NCBI RefSeq assembly: GCF_014645535.1
Contig: NZ_BMLX01000009.1
Span: forward strand, 46,855 to 110,854
DNA length: 64,000 nt
Source: Silvimonas iriomotensis
GTDB lineage: Bacteria; Pseudomonadota; Gammaproteobacteria; Burkholderiales; Chitinibacteraceae
Direction: 5' to 3'
Below, piece after piece: positions 7,567-15,829 of this stretch. Position 1 is the stretch's first letter. Each line of letters starts with the position of its first letter. The position numbers and the translations under genes are program-made. The notes under the pieces were generated by a model, which saw nothing but the letters and a program-made list of their open reading frames with translations, ran no database searches and had not been told where the DNA came from.

Positions 7567-9423
7567 TTACATCGTTGCTAACCGGCAATCCAGATTCAGT
7601 TCCAGCCAGTCGGTTTTCAGTCGTTGCAGTACGACAGTGGAACCGGCCGGTAATTCCGGCAACCCGGGCACGCGCAACACCAGCGGCATGCCATCCACTC
7701 GCACCAGGTTCTCTTTGATGACCGAGCCAGAGAACTCGCGCATGTTTTCCTGTTCCATATAACGCAGACACCAGTAACGCTCCATCTTGTCCTGGAAGTC
7801 GGCGTAGGCGGCGTAAGCGGTGTCAAACGCACCAATGGCCGCAAACAGTTCTGCGTCGTTTTTCTGGAAGCGCGGTTTCACGCCGCCCACCATGGCGATG
7901 ATCTGCTGCTGGTTTACAAAGTCCACCGCGCGGCGCAGCGGGGAGGACGACCAGGCGTAAAACTCCACACCCAGGCCAATGTGCGGGCCGGGCTGCGTGG
8001 TCATGCGCACGCGACCATTGTTCTGCACTCTGTAGATGCCGGCGATCTCGGCATCTTTCAAATCCTTGCCCCACTGACTGTTCACCAGAATCATCATTTC
8101 GGCGACCAGCTTGTCCATGGGCGAACCACGTTTGCGCGGCAGGATGCGTACGCGCTTCTCGCCGTTCTCCAGCGTATCGACGTAGAAGCTGTAATCAATG
8201 CGCACCGGGGCGTTGGGGTCATCGGCGCGGCCACGGCGGCCTTCCAGATTGCCGGCAAAGCGCCACAGCGTGGTCAGTTCGGCCTTCCACGGGAAATCCG
8301 GACCGTCTTCCTTGCCGGCAGTCAGCTCGTTAAAGAGCGCTTCGATCTGGTCGTGGCGCAGGTTGGCCGCAATGGGCACCTGCTCGACCACCGTACGGTG
8401 ATTGAGGATGTCAAAACCTGGCGAGATTTCCAGATACATCGACACGGCCGGTCGCGCTGCGCCTTCTTGCAGGGTGAACACCTGTACGGCCGAGTCCGGC
8501 AGCATGGTGATCTTGTCGCCCGGGAAATACACGGTAGAGAGGCGGTCGAACACCAGCTTGTCCAGTTCGGTATCCGGCGCAATACCCAGGGCCGGCGCGG
8601 CAATGTGAATGCCGACTTGCCAGTTGCCATTGGGCAGCTTTTTCAGGCTCAGCGCATCGTCGATTTCGGTGGTGGTCACGTCATCGATCGAGAACGCTTG
8701 CACGTCGGCCACCGGCAGATCGGTTGGCAGTGTGACGGTCTGGCTGACCACGGCCTCGCGGCCCTTGGGGAAGGTTTCCAGCAAGAAGCCTTGCAGGAAG
8801 TAATCGGCCACATCCGGAATGGCGCCCACGCTTTGCAACAGGCGGGTGGGGCTGGTGTGGGCGGCGTCGGCGGCTTGCGCCAGCGCTTTGTATTCGATGC
8901 CGTTTTTGTCTGGGCGGTGCAGCAAACGGTTGATGATGGGGGCGAACGCGTCGGGCAGCTTGCCGGCGACCAGTTCTGCCTGCCATACCGCCATCTGTTC
9001 GGCTTCGCGCTGCTTGCGCTCCAGCCCGGCCAGCGCGGCTTTCAGGTTTTCTTCCGGCGCGGCCTTGTAGCGGCCCTTGCCCTTTTTGTAGAAATACATG
9101 GGCGCGGCGGACAAACGCAGCACCACGGCAATCTGCGAGGCGGCCGACGGGTTGGCGCCAAAATATTCAGCGGCCAGTTCTTCAAAGCCAAACTCGTGCT
9201 CGCCGCACGTTTCCCACAAGAGGTCCAGATCAATCTCGGCAGCCAGGGTTTCGGCTTGCGGCAGCACTTCATCGAGCGCAGGGCGTTCGAACTTGAGCAA
9301 TACATTGCCGTTCTTGACCTTGCTGCGCTTGCCTCGCACGTCTTCCACCATCAAGCTCGCCGGTTGCGATTCCTTGACCGTAGCGACCTTGAAGCTACCA
9401 TCCTCTTCGTAAAAAACGTGCAT
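7567..9423 (-). CDS. RNase II family 3'-5' exoribonuclease (RNB domain)
   Basis: The 618-residue protein carries the RNB catalytic domain of RNase II/RNase R, which degrades RNA from the 3' end. FSIDDVTTTEIDDALSL at residues 244-260 holds the metal-binding aspartates. IHIAAPAL, DRLSTVYFPGDKITMLP and WSSSPLRRAVDFVNQQQ follow in family order. The region before the RNB domain is a helical extension of about 240 residues rather than the paired cold-shock domains of E. coli RNase II, and the C-terminus is a short S1-like tail. This fits the betaproteobacterial RNase II-like group. A TATAAT-type -10 on this strand is at 9449-9454, and AAAGGG precedes the ATG. Confidence 0.9.
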   Translation of the reverse strand: MHVFYEEDGSFKVATVKESQPASLMVEDVRGKRSKVKNGNVLLKFERPALDEVLPQAETLAAEIDLDLLWETCGEHEFGFEELAAEYFGANPSAASQIAVVLRLSAAPMYFYKKGKGRYKAAPEENLKAALAGLERKQREAEQMAVWQAELVAGKLPDAFAPIINRLLHRPDKNGIEYKALAQAADAAHTSPTRLLQSVGAIPDVADYFLQGFLLETFPKGREAVVSQTVTLPTDLPVADVQAFSIDDVTTTEIDDALSLKKLPNGNWQVGIHIAAPALGIAPDTELDKLVFDRLSTVYFPGDKITMLPDSAVQVFTLQEGAARPAVSMYLEISPGFDILNHRTVVEQVPIAANLRHDQIEALFNELTAGKEDGPDFPWKAELTTLWRFAGNLEGRRGRADDPNAPVRIDYSFYVDTLENGEKRVRILPRKRGSPMDKLVAEMMILVNSQWGKDLKDAEIAGIYRVQNNGRVRMTTQPGPHIGLGVEFYAWSSSPLRRAVDFVNQQQIIAMVGGVKPRFQKNDAELFAAIGAFDTAYAAYADFQDKMERYWCLRYMEQENMREFSGSVIKENLVRVDGMPLVLRVPGLPELPAGSTVVLQRLKTDWLELNLDCRLATM

Positions 9424-9655
9424 AACAACCCTTTCTGGAAAGCAGGCAATTATATCTGAGTGAGGAGGCAGGGGTGAGGTGTGAGGAGAAAAACCAAACC
9501 CGGCTACCGCCTGTCATCTCGCTGCTTTAAATGTGTAATTGATCAAGATGGCTGGCCTGATCCGCGCTTGCGCAGATCAGGCCGTATTCAAGAGGCGTGT
9601 GGTGGTGCGGGGTGTCGTTTTTTGAGCTTGCCCGTCACATATCACCGGTCACGCC
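9424..9655. other. spacer between prfA and the RNase II gene
   Basis: No gene is seen. The left part should hold the promoter of the RNase II family gene. A 9 bp perfect inverted repeat (9554-9562 with 9575-9583, GGCCTGATC/GATCAGGCC, itself containing a GCGC/GCGC inner pair) lies 72 bases downstream of the prfA stop. It lacks a T-run, so it may be an RNA 3'-end stem rather than a complete terminator. Confidence 0.5.
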
Positions 9656-10732
9656 TTATTCCCCGAGTTGTGCCAGCAACTCGGCCTGTTGTTCGTTCAC
9701 CAGCGCCTGGGTCAGCTCTTCCAGATCGCCATCCATGATCGCGTCCAGTTTGTACAGCGTCAGGTTGATCCGGTGATCAGTCATGCGCCCCTGCGGATAG
9801 TTGTAGGTGCGGATACGTTCGCTGCGGTCGCCACTGCCGATCAGGCTCTTGCGGGTGGCGGCTTCTTTGGCGTGGCGCTCGCGGTCTTGCACATCCTTGA
9901 TCCGCGCGGCCAGTACCGCCAGCGCGCGCGCCTTGTTCTTGTGCTGGCTGCGGTCGTCCTGACATTCCACCACAATGCCGGTCGGGATATGCGTCACGCG
10001 CACGGCAGAGTCTGTCTTGTTGATGTGCTGCCCGCCGGCGCCAGAGGCGCGGAAGGTATCAATGCGCAGATCGGCCGGATTGATATTGATCTCTTCGGCT
10101 TCATCGGCCTCCGGCATCACCGCCACGGTGCAGGCGGAGGTATGAATGCGGCCCTGTGTTTCCGTGGCCGGTACGCGCTGCACGCGGTGGCCGCCGCTTT
10201 CAAACTTCAGGCGGGAATACGCACCAAAGCCGACAACACGGGCGATGACTTCCTTGAAGCCGCCCAGGTCAGACTCATTGGCCGACATGATTTCCACCTG
10301 CCAGCGATTGCGCTCGGCATAGCGGCTGTACATGCGAAAGAGGTCTGCCGCAAACAGTGCCGATTCATCACCCCCGGTACCGGCACGGATTTCCAGAAAG
10401 ATATTGCGCTCGTCGTTGGGGTCTTTGGGCAGCAGGGCCTTTTGCAGGTCCAGCTCCAGCGACTCGATCCGCGCCTTGCCTTCGGCCAGCTCTTCTTCGG
10501 CCAGTTCTTTCATGTCCGGGTCGGAGAGCATGTCCTGGGCTGTGGCGATATCGGCCTCGGCCTGGCGGTAATCCTTGTAGAGCGCCACAACCGGCTCCAG
10601 CTCCGCATGCTCACGGGTGAGTTTGCGGTACTGGTTCATGTCATTGGTCGCGCCTTCAGAGGCGAGCAGGGCGCCCACTTCTTCAAGACGGTCGGAAAGT
10701 TGGGCCAGTCGGGCCAGAATCGATGGTTTCAT
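9656..10732 (-). CDS. prfA: peptide chain release factor 1
   Basis: RF1 recognises UAA and UAG and triggers release of the finished peptide. All hallmarks are present in 358 residues: the PAT codon-recognition tripeptide at 188-190, the catalytic GGQ at 233-235 in [10 protein letters not shown], and the [16 protein letters not shown] stretch after it. The start overlaps the stop of the acetyltransferase gene by 4 bases (ATGA), indicating translational coupling. In many bacteria prmC (hemK), which methylates the GGQ glutamine, follows directly. Here it does not, and the next gene is an unrelated exonuclease 230 bp away. Confidence 0.97.
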   Translation of the reverse strand: MKPSILARLAQLSDRLEEVGALLASEGATNDMNQYRKLTREHAELEPVVALYKDYRQAEADIATAQDMLSDPDMKELAEEELAEGKARIESLELDLQKALLPKDPNDERNIFLEIRAGTGGDESALFAADLFRMYSRYAERNRWQVEIMSANESDLGGFKEVIARVVGFGAYSRLKFESGGHRVQRVPATETQGRIHTSACTVAVMPEADEAEEININPADLRIDTFRASGAGGQHINKTDSAVRVTHIPTGIVVECQDDRSQHKNKARALAVLAARIKDVQDRERHAKEAATRKSLIGSGDRSERIRTYNYPQGRMTDHRINLTLYKLDAIMDGDLEELTQALVNEQQAELLAQLGE

Positions 10733-11202
10733 TGTTGTTGTTGGTAAACGTTCTGATTAAGCCGTTCCATATAGCGCTCGGGTCGCGCCGCTTCGGTCCA
10801 GCCGAACTGGCGGTAGAGTTCGTGCGCATCGGCAGTAAAAAGCATCCAGCGACGCAAGGCGGTCAGGTCTGGATGGCTGTGTATGCAGGCCATGAGCCAC
10901 TTGGACAAACCACGCCCGCGGTAGCCTTCGTCGATAAACACATCGCCCAGATAGGCAATGGTGGCGCCGTCGGTAATCACCCGGGCGAAACCCACCAGCG
11001 CCTCGCCGTGATAGACGCCAAAGCACAGAGCGCCGGCCACGGAACGGCGAAACACGGCCTCCGGCATGCCTTTGGCCCAATAGGAGCGGCGGCCGATAAA
11101 GTCGTAGGCAGTCTCGAAGGGCAGGCGCGCAGGGTCGGTGTCGACCTCAAACGCGCCCGTATCAAACTGGCGTTGCCAGCGGGCGGTTTGAAACAGTGAC
11201 AT
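10729..11202 (-). CDS. GNAT family N-acetyltransferase
   Basis: The 157-residue protein has the GNAT acetyl-CoA fold. [20 protein letters not shown] forms strands 2-4, and [16 protein letters not shown] carries the pyrophosphate-binding R/Q-x-x-G-x-G/A loop, followed by LYRQFGW. The substrate is unknown. The gene sits between hemA (5-base gap) and prfA (4-base overlap), so it is expressed with tRNA-dependent haem synthesis and translation termination. That makes a ribosomal or tRNA-related substrate possible but unproven. An in-frame TTG lies one codon upstream, and the ATG is preferred. Confidence 0.85.
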   Translation of the reverse strand: MSLFQTARWQRQFDTGAFEVDTDPARLPFETAYDFIGRRSYWAKGMPEAVFRRSVAGALCFGVYHGEALVGFARVITDGATIAYLGDVFIDEGYRGRGLSKWLMACIHSHPDLTALRRWMLFTADAHELYRQFGWTEAARPERYMERLNQNVYQQQQ

Positions 11203-11207
11203 CAAAG

Positions 11208-12461
11208 CTATTCCTCGTCGTGGAGGCGAAACAGGCGGCGGGTTGCGGTGACGAGGGCGGTTTGTTCATCGCCATCGGCCGCATTGAGTGAAGCCAGCGG
11301 GGCGTGCAGAAACTTGGCCGAAAGTTGTGCGGTGAGTTTTTCCAGCACTTCTTCCGGGTTATCGCCAGCCGCCAGGCGCTTTTTGGCCTTGGCCAGTTCA
11401 GCGCGTGCGGCGCGGTCGGCGTGATCGCGCAAGTCGCGAATGGTCGGGACCAGTTCACGGCTGGCCAGCCAGTGATTGAATTCGCTGACATGATCAGAGA
11501 TCAGCGCCTCGGCGGCGACGACCTCGCCCTGGCGCGCGTGCACGCCCTGGCGGACCACTTCAGACAAGTCATCCACCGTGTACAGATAGATATCGTCCAG
11601 TTCGGCGGCTTCAGGCTCGACATCGCGCGGCACCGCCAGATCAACAATGAACAGCGGGCGGCGTTTGCGCAGCTTGAGCGCGCGTTCAATCATGCCCTTG
11701 CCAATCACCGGCAGCGGCGAGGCCGTTGAACTGACCACAATGTCGAATTCATGCAGCCGCTCAGCGATATCGGTCAGCAGGATCGCTTCACCGCCATGTG
11801 CTTGCGCCAGCAGCTCGCCGCGCTCCAGCGTGCGGTTGGCCACCGCCATTTTTCTTGGTTTTTGCGCACAGAAATAAGTGGCGCACAACTCGATCATCTC
11901 GCCCGCACCCACAAACAGCACGCTGCATTCAGAGACCGAGGGGAAAATCCGTTCCGCCAGTTTGACGCCCGCTGCCGCCATGGATACCGAGGCCGACCCG
12001 ATACGGGTCTGGGTGCGCACGTCTTTGGCGACCTGAAACGCGCGCTGGAACAAGCCATTGAGCAAGACGCCCATGCTGCCCGACTCACGCGCCTGGCGTT
12101 CGGCATCTTTGAGCTGCCCCAGAATCTGCGTTTCGCCCAGCACCATCGAGTCCAGCCCGGCGGCGACACGGAAGGTGTGGCGGGCGGCATCGCCACCGGC
12201 ATGCACGTACAGATAACTGTTGAGTTCTTCTGTCTTGCGGCCACGGCTGGCGGCGTACCAATCCATCAGGGCCGACGGATCACGGGCGTTGCAATAGAGT
12301 TCGGTGCGATTACAGGTAGAGATGATGGCGGCTTCAACCACGCCAGGCTGGGCCACAAGGCCAGGCAGCGCGGACTGCAGTTCGGTTGGCGAAAACGCAA
12401 GCCGCTCCCGCACCGATAACGGAGCGGTTTCGTGGTTGACGCCGAGTACGAACAGGTTCAT
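11208..12461 (-). CDS. hemA: glutamyl-tRNA reductase
   Basis: HemA reduces glutamyl-tRNA to glutamate-1-semialdehyde, the first committed step of C5 tetrapyrrole synthesis. The 417 residues carry the catalytic Cys50 in STCNRTELY and the GVNHETAPLSVRE N-terminus. The AGLDSMVLGETQILGQ stretch, the VGAGEMIELC Rossmann motif and a C-terminal dimerisation helix also fit. It heads the operon hemA / acetyltransferase / prfA. On this strand a TATACT -10-like hexamer lies at 12489-12494, 28 bases before the start. The upstream spacer is filled with repeats. Confidence 0.97.
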   Translation of the reverse strand: MNLFVLGVNHETAPLSVRERLAFSPTELQSALPGLVAQPGVVEAAIISTCNRTELYCNARDPSALMDWYAASRGRKTEELNSYLYVHAGGDAARHTFRVAAGLDSMVLGETQILGQLKDAERQARESGSMGVLLNGLFQRAFQVAKDVRTQTRIGSASVSMAAAGVKLAERIFPSVSECSVLFVGAGEMIELCATYFCAQKPRKMAVANRTLERGELLAQAHGGEAILLTDIAERLHEFDIVVSSTASPLPVIGKGMIERALKLRKRRPLFIVDLAVPRDVEPEAAELDDIYLYTVDDLSEVVRQGVHARQGEVVAAEALISDHVSEFNHWLASRELVPTIRDLRDHADRAARAELAKAKKRLAAGDNPEEVLEKLTAQLSAKFLHAPLASLNAADGDEQTALVTATRRLFRLHDEE

Positions 12462-12566
12462 CGCTGCGGGGGGAATTCAAAACGCATTAGTATACCGTGA
12501 TTATGGCGTGGCTGGCGGGCGGGAATGCTGAATGGCTGATGGATCAATGGGTTGAGGGTTGAGGGG

Positions 12567-12594
12567 TGGGGGGTGGGGGGTGGGGGGTGGGGGG
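12567..12594 (+). repeat. (TGGGGGG)4 G-tract
   Basis: Four exact 7 bp units of T followed by six G lie in the spacer upstream of hemA. Like the tract after purD, this satisfies a G-quadruplex pattern on the + strand. It also lies on the left side of the dispersed structured element. Confidence 0.75.
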
Positions 12595-12647
12595 ATTCGG
12601 GGGCTGGCGATAGGGTGGCTTGGCGGGTTGTAGAACCTTGATCTTTT

Positions 12648-12900
12648 GTTGGCGCCTGACGGCGCGGTGGTTTTGATACCGGCGGTGGCCGGAGCACGTT
12701 ACTTTTCTTTGCTTCGCCAAAGAAAAGTAACCAAAAGAAAGGCGACCCCTGCGACTGCGCCCTTCGGGTTCCCTGCGCTTCTCGCAAGGCGCGGCTGGCT
12801 CCAGGGAACTCGGGCTAAAGCCCTCAAACACCCTTGCGCCGAAACCCCGCGCCTTGCTGCGATGCTCGGCGCAGTCAAGGGGGGCAACGTCAAAGGCAAC
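12648..12900. repeat. structured dispersed repeat element, copy B
   Basis: This is the second copy of the element at 4931-5179, 253 bp in the same orientation. It keeps the same three stems: 12679-12692 (CCGGC, loop GGTG, GCCGG), a 14 bp perfect stem (12698-12711 with 12718-12731, 6-base loop), and 12768-12775 pairing with 12802-12809. In the first two stems the copies differ by paired compensating changes. In the third the pairing is extended on opposite ends. The right end merges into a hexamer array beginning at 12892. Confidence 0.8.
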
Positions 12901-13047
12901 ATCAAAGGCAACATCAAAGGCAAAGGCAAAGGCAACGGCAAAGGCAAAGGCAAAGGCAAAGGCAAAGGCAAAGGCAAAGGCAAAGGCAAAGGCAAAGGCA
13001 AAGGCAACGGCAACGGCAACGGCAACCGCAACCGCAACCGCAACCGC
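12892..13047. repeat. hexanucleotide tandem array, 26 units (AAAGGC/AACGGC/AACCGC)
   Basis: The array has 26 contiguous 6 bp units. Two AAAGGC-AACATC pairs come first, then three AAAGGC, one AACGGC, eleven AAAGGC, three AACGGC and four AACCGC. Variants occur in blocks, as expected from slippage. In the + frame it would encode Lys-Gly and related dipeptides, but every frame through it is explained by the repeat. I see no start, ribosome site or family similarity that supports a gene. Confidence 0.9.
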
Positions 13048-13070
13048 TGTGGGATCTGGGGCAGGTTTTG

Positions 13071-13097
13071 TAGGGTGGATTCGCGAAGCAATCCACC
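13071..13097. repeat. GGTGGATT-N8-AATCCACC inverted repeat module
   Basis: Perfect 8 bp arms (13074-13081 and 13090-13097) enclose CGCGAAGC. This TAGGGTGGATT...AATCCACC form is a common dispersed sequence in proteobacterial genomes. A degenerate version lies at 5398-5424 in the sister spacer, but there it lies to the right of the dRS3-like site and here to its left. Confidence 0.65.
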
Positions 13098-13147
13098 TTG
13101 CAACACTGGGCTGTTTCGCGCTGCGTGCTGCGCCTCACTGCCGCGTC

Positions 13148-13167
13148 ATTGCGGCTTGAGCCGGAAT
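13148..13167. repeat. degenerate dRS3-like inverted repeat
   Basis: A 20 bp ATTGCGGC / GCCGGAAT pair with one mismatch and loop TTGA sits in the context TCATTGCGGC...GGAATCCAG. It is the counterpart of the exact dRS3 pattern at 5327-5346. Confidence 0.5.
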
Positions 13168-13179
13168 CCAGCCGGCTGC

Positions 13180-13230
13180 AAAACAAAAAACACAGCCCCC
13201 ACCAGTCATCAAACGACCAGTCGGGGGCTG
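13180..13230 (-). terminator. probable terminator of the sugar-binding protein gene
   Basis: An 8 bp perfect stem (CAGCCCCC at 13193-13200 with GGGGGCTG at 13223-13230) and a 22-base loop lie 21 bases past the stop. On the - strand it is followed by a T-rich run (13180-13190). The large loop lowers confidence. Confidence 0.55.
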
Positions 13231-13251
13231 CAGCCTTCGGAGGGAAGCGGG

Positions 13252-14499
13252 TTACTGGGCGCGTGCCGCTGCGGCGATTTTTTGCGCTGCGGTTTGTGCG
13301 GTCATGCTGTCGTCGTTCCAGAACTGGGCGGCGACGTCGTAAATGGCGCCCTCGGCGGCAGGCGGGATGGCCATGTCGTGTGCCCAGGAGGGGACCAGCG
13401 TGCCCTTGGCGGCGGCGTTCTTGAAGTCGGCGGAGGACTTTTTGGCGCAGTCGTCAAACTTGGACAGGTCCATGCCCTGGCGTGCCGGGATCGAGCCTTT
13501 GTACAGATTGAACACTTCCTGGAACTTCGGGCTCATCAAGAGTTGCGCCAGGTCGCGCTGGCCTTTCTCGGCGTCTTTGTCTTTCAGTTTGAAGAAGGCA
13601 AAAGAGTCGACGTTGAAGGTGTACGCGTCAGCGCTGCCCGGCGCGGCGACGCACAGGAAGTCTTTGCCGGCCTGTTTGCCGGCGACGGCGAATTCGCCCT
13701 TGGCCCAGTCGCCCATGAACTGCATGCCGGCCTTGCCGTTGATGACCATGGCGGTGGCCAGGTTCCAGTCGCGGCCGTTGGCGGCTTTGTCGGTGTAGGG
13801 TTTGATGCGCTTGTAGGTTTCCAGCACCTTGATCATGGTCGGGCTTTTGAGCGTGGCCTGATCCAGTTGCACAAAGGCTTTCTTGTAGAAGCTGGCACCG
13901 CCTACGCCGAGGGCGACGCTTTCCAGCAGTTCGGCTTCTTGCCAGGACTGGCCGCCAATGGCGACCGGGATAATCCCGGCTTTTTGCATGGCGTCGGCGG
14001 TCTTGAAGAATTCATCCCAGGTGGTCGGGGCTTTGGCGTTGGCTTTTTTCAGCAGGTCGGCGTTGATCCACAACCAGTTCACGCGGTGAACGTTGACCGG
14101 CGCGGCGACGTACTGGCCTTTGTATTTCATGACATTGGCCACGACGGGCGGGAGGAGTTTGTCCCAGCCTTCAGCTTTGGCGACGTCATCAATCGACACC
14201 AGCACGCCCTGATCGCCCCATTCCTGAATGGCCGGGCCTTTCAACTGGGCGGCGGCAGGCGGGTTGCCGGAGACCACGCGGGTCTTGAGTGCCGTCATGG
14301 CGTTTTCGCCTGCGCCACCGGCCACGGCGAAGTCTTTCCACTTGTCGCCCTTGGCTTCCAGCATGGTCTTGAGTTCGCCGGCCGCTTTGGCTTCGCCGCC
14401 GCTGGTCCAGTAATGCAGTACTTCCACTTCAGCCGCCTGCGTGAAGGCAGCAAGGCCCAGCAGCGCGGCAGCGCACAGGGTCAGTCGTACGTTAAGCAT
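13252..14499 (-). CDS. ABC transporter sugar-binding protein (glucose/mannose type)
   Basis: This is an extracellular solute-binding protein of family 1. It has a signal peptide (LCAAALLGLAAFTQAAE), then a 390-residue mature domain beginning VEVLHYWTSGGEAKAA. NPPAAAQLKGPAIQEWG, VHRVNWLWINADLLKKA, GWDKLLPP and FNVDSFAFFKLKD resemble the GtsA/glucose-binding proteins of Pseudomonas and related bacteria. It would capture a sugar, probably glucose or mannose, in the periplasm. No permease or ATPase genes accompany it, so it must use partners encoded elsewhere. It diverges from a LacI-family gene with a palindromic operator between them. GGAG precedes the ATG. Confidence 0.85.
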   Translation of the reverse strand: MLNVRLTLCAAALLGLAAFTQAAEVEVLHYWTSGGEAKAAGELKTMLEAKGDKWKDFAVAGGAGENAMTALKTRVVSGNPPAAAQLKGPAIQEWGDQGVLVSIDDVAKAEGWDKLLPPVVANVMKYKGQYVAAPVNVHRVNWLWINADLLKKANAKAPTTWDEFFKTADAMQKAGIIPVAIGGQSWQEAELLESVALGVGGASFYKKAFVQLDQATLKSPTMIKVLETYKRIKPYTDKAANGRDWNLATAMVINGKAGMQFMGDWAKGEFAVAGKQAGKDFLCVAAPGSADAYTFNVDSFAFFKLKDKDAEKGQRDLAQLLMSPKFQEVFNLYKGSIPARQGMDLSKFDDCAKKSSADFKNAAAKGTLVPSWAHDMAIPPAAEGAIYDVAAQFWNDDSMTAQTAAQKIAAAARAQ

Positions 14500-14600
14500 G
14501 ATCGATCTCCATATTCGTGTGCCTGCCGGCGTTGCCGCAGGGCGAGGGGGCGCAGTCCGCTGGTCGTGTGCGTGTCATTGGCGCTGAAATGTTGTCGGAT

Positions 14601-14637
14601 TTTATCGACTACATTGATGCCAATGTTAACGTTAACA
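14601..14637 (-). promoter_or_regulatory. promoter and LacI-type operator of the sugar-binding gene
   Basis: A perfect 14 bp palindrome TGTTAACGTTAACA lies at 14624-14637, with the central CG step typical of LacI-family operators. On the - strand, TTAACA (14624-14629) and GATAAA (14601-14606) form a sigma-70-like pair with a 17 bp spacer, so the operator covers the -35 box. Bound repressor would block the binding-protein promoter. The regulator gene starts 120 bases to the right. Confidence 0.6.
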
Positions 14638-14756
14638 GCAGCGCGCCTAACAATAAATGAATACCCTGATGATCAGCCCGGCTGCCCGATGCATCGGCAA
14701 AATCCGGTATCCTGAGTTCCGTTTCAATTTTGTTGCCGTCAGCACACAGAACATCC

Positions 14757-15782
14757 ATGCCGCGTAAAGCCAACCAGAATGCGTCTCGCGCCGCCACCTT
14801 GCACGATGTAGCGGGCAAGGTAGGGGTGAGTGCGATTACGGTCTCACGCGCGCTCAATTCGCCGGATCTGGTCTCTGAAAAACTGCGGGCGCAGATTCTG
14901 GCGGCGGTCGATGAACTGGGTTATGTGCCCAACCGCTCGGCCCGCACACTGGTTTCATCGCGCTCGCACACGGTGGCGGTGCTGATTCCGTCGTTATCCA
15001 ACACGGTGTTTATCGATACGCTGGCCGGCATCAATGAAGTGCTGGACCCGAAGGGCTACCAGATATTGATCGGCAACACGGCGTATGACGATGAGAAAGA
15101 AGAGCGTCTGCTGCGGGCGTATCTGTCGCACGCGCCGGATGGTGTGTTGCTGACCGGCACGCGCCAGCGGCCGGAAATGCGCCAGCGCCTGGCAAAGCTG
15201 GGTATCCCGGCGGTGCACATGATGGAGCTTGATCCTTCCAACGAGCGCCTGTGCGTGGGGTTCTCGCAAGATGAAGCCGGACGGCAGATCACCACGCATT
15301 TGCTGGAACGCGGCTACCGGCGCATTGCCTTCTTTGGCGCCCGGCTGGACCCGCGGGTGATGCAGCGGCTGGATGGCTACCGCAAGGCGCTGCAGGCGGC
15401 AGGTTGTTATGCGCCGGAGCTGGAGTACCTTAATCCCAAGCCCTCCCGCATCGGCCTTGGTGTGGAAATGCTGGAAGTCTTGCGCCGTGAGCATCCGGAT
15501 TGCGATGCCGTGTTTTGTTGTAACGACGATCTGGCGCTGGGGGTGCTGACCGGCAGTCATCGCATCGGCATCAAGGTGCCGGAGCAGCTGGCGGTGGTGG
15601 GGTTCAACGATCTGGAAGGCGCCGCGTGGGCGACGCCGACGCTGACCAGCGTGCGCACACCGCGTTACCGCATCGGTTTTGAAGCGGCGAGCCTGCTGCT
15701 TAAACTGATGGAGGGCCACAACGTACCGGAACAACGTCAGCTTGATCTGGGTTTTGAGCTTAAACTGCGCGGCAGCAGTTGA
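14757..15782 (+). CDS. LacI family transcriptional regulator (GntR-like)
   Basis: The 341-residue protein has an N-terminal LacI helix-turn-helix, TLHDVAGKVGVSAITVSRAL at about residues 15-34. The hinge with GYVPNRSARTL follows, then a periplasmic-binding-protein-like effector domain (VAVLIPSLSNTVFIDTLAGI, DGVLLTGTR, CDAVFCCNDDLALG, VVGFNDLEGAAWATP). The sequence style is that of gluconate-type GntR repressors. The ATG at 14757 (MPRKANQNAS) is preferred to the TTG nine codons upstream. It is transcribed divergently from a sugar-binding protein gene and probably controls it through the palindrome at 14624-14637. The inducer is not known. Confidence 0.9.
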   Translation: MPRKANQNASRAATLHDVAGKVGVSAITVSRALNSPDLVSEKLRAQILAAVDELGYVPNRSARTLVSSRSHTVAVLIPSLSNTVFIDTLAGINEVLDPKGYQILIGNTAYDDEKEERLLRAYLSHAPDGVLLTGTRQRPEMRQRLAKLGIPAVHMMELDPSNERLCVGFSQDEAGRQITTHLLERGYRRIAFFGARLDPRVMQRLDGYRKALQAAGCYAPELEYLNPKPSRIGLGVEMLEVLRREHPDCDAVFCCNDDLALGVLTGSHRIGIKVPEQLAVVGFNDLEGAAWATPTLTSVRTPRYRIGFEAASLLLKLMEGHNVPEQRQLDLGFELKLRGSS

Positions 15783-15829
15783 TCCGCCGCGTTTTGTTTT
15801 CTTTGCCTGATACCGTTTGATTGATCGCC

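Noticed and set aside
12892..13047. CRISPR array
   Set aside because: The repeat unit is 6 bases with no spacers, so it is simple tandem repetition; no cas genes are present.
12646..14715. 689-codon + strand frame running from the repeat spacer through the sugar-binding gene
   Set aside because: Its start lies in the dispersed repeat, its middle encodes poly Lys-Gly from the hexamer array, and the rest is antisense to a clear binding-protein gene.
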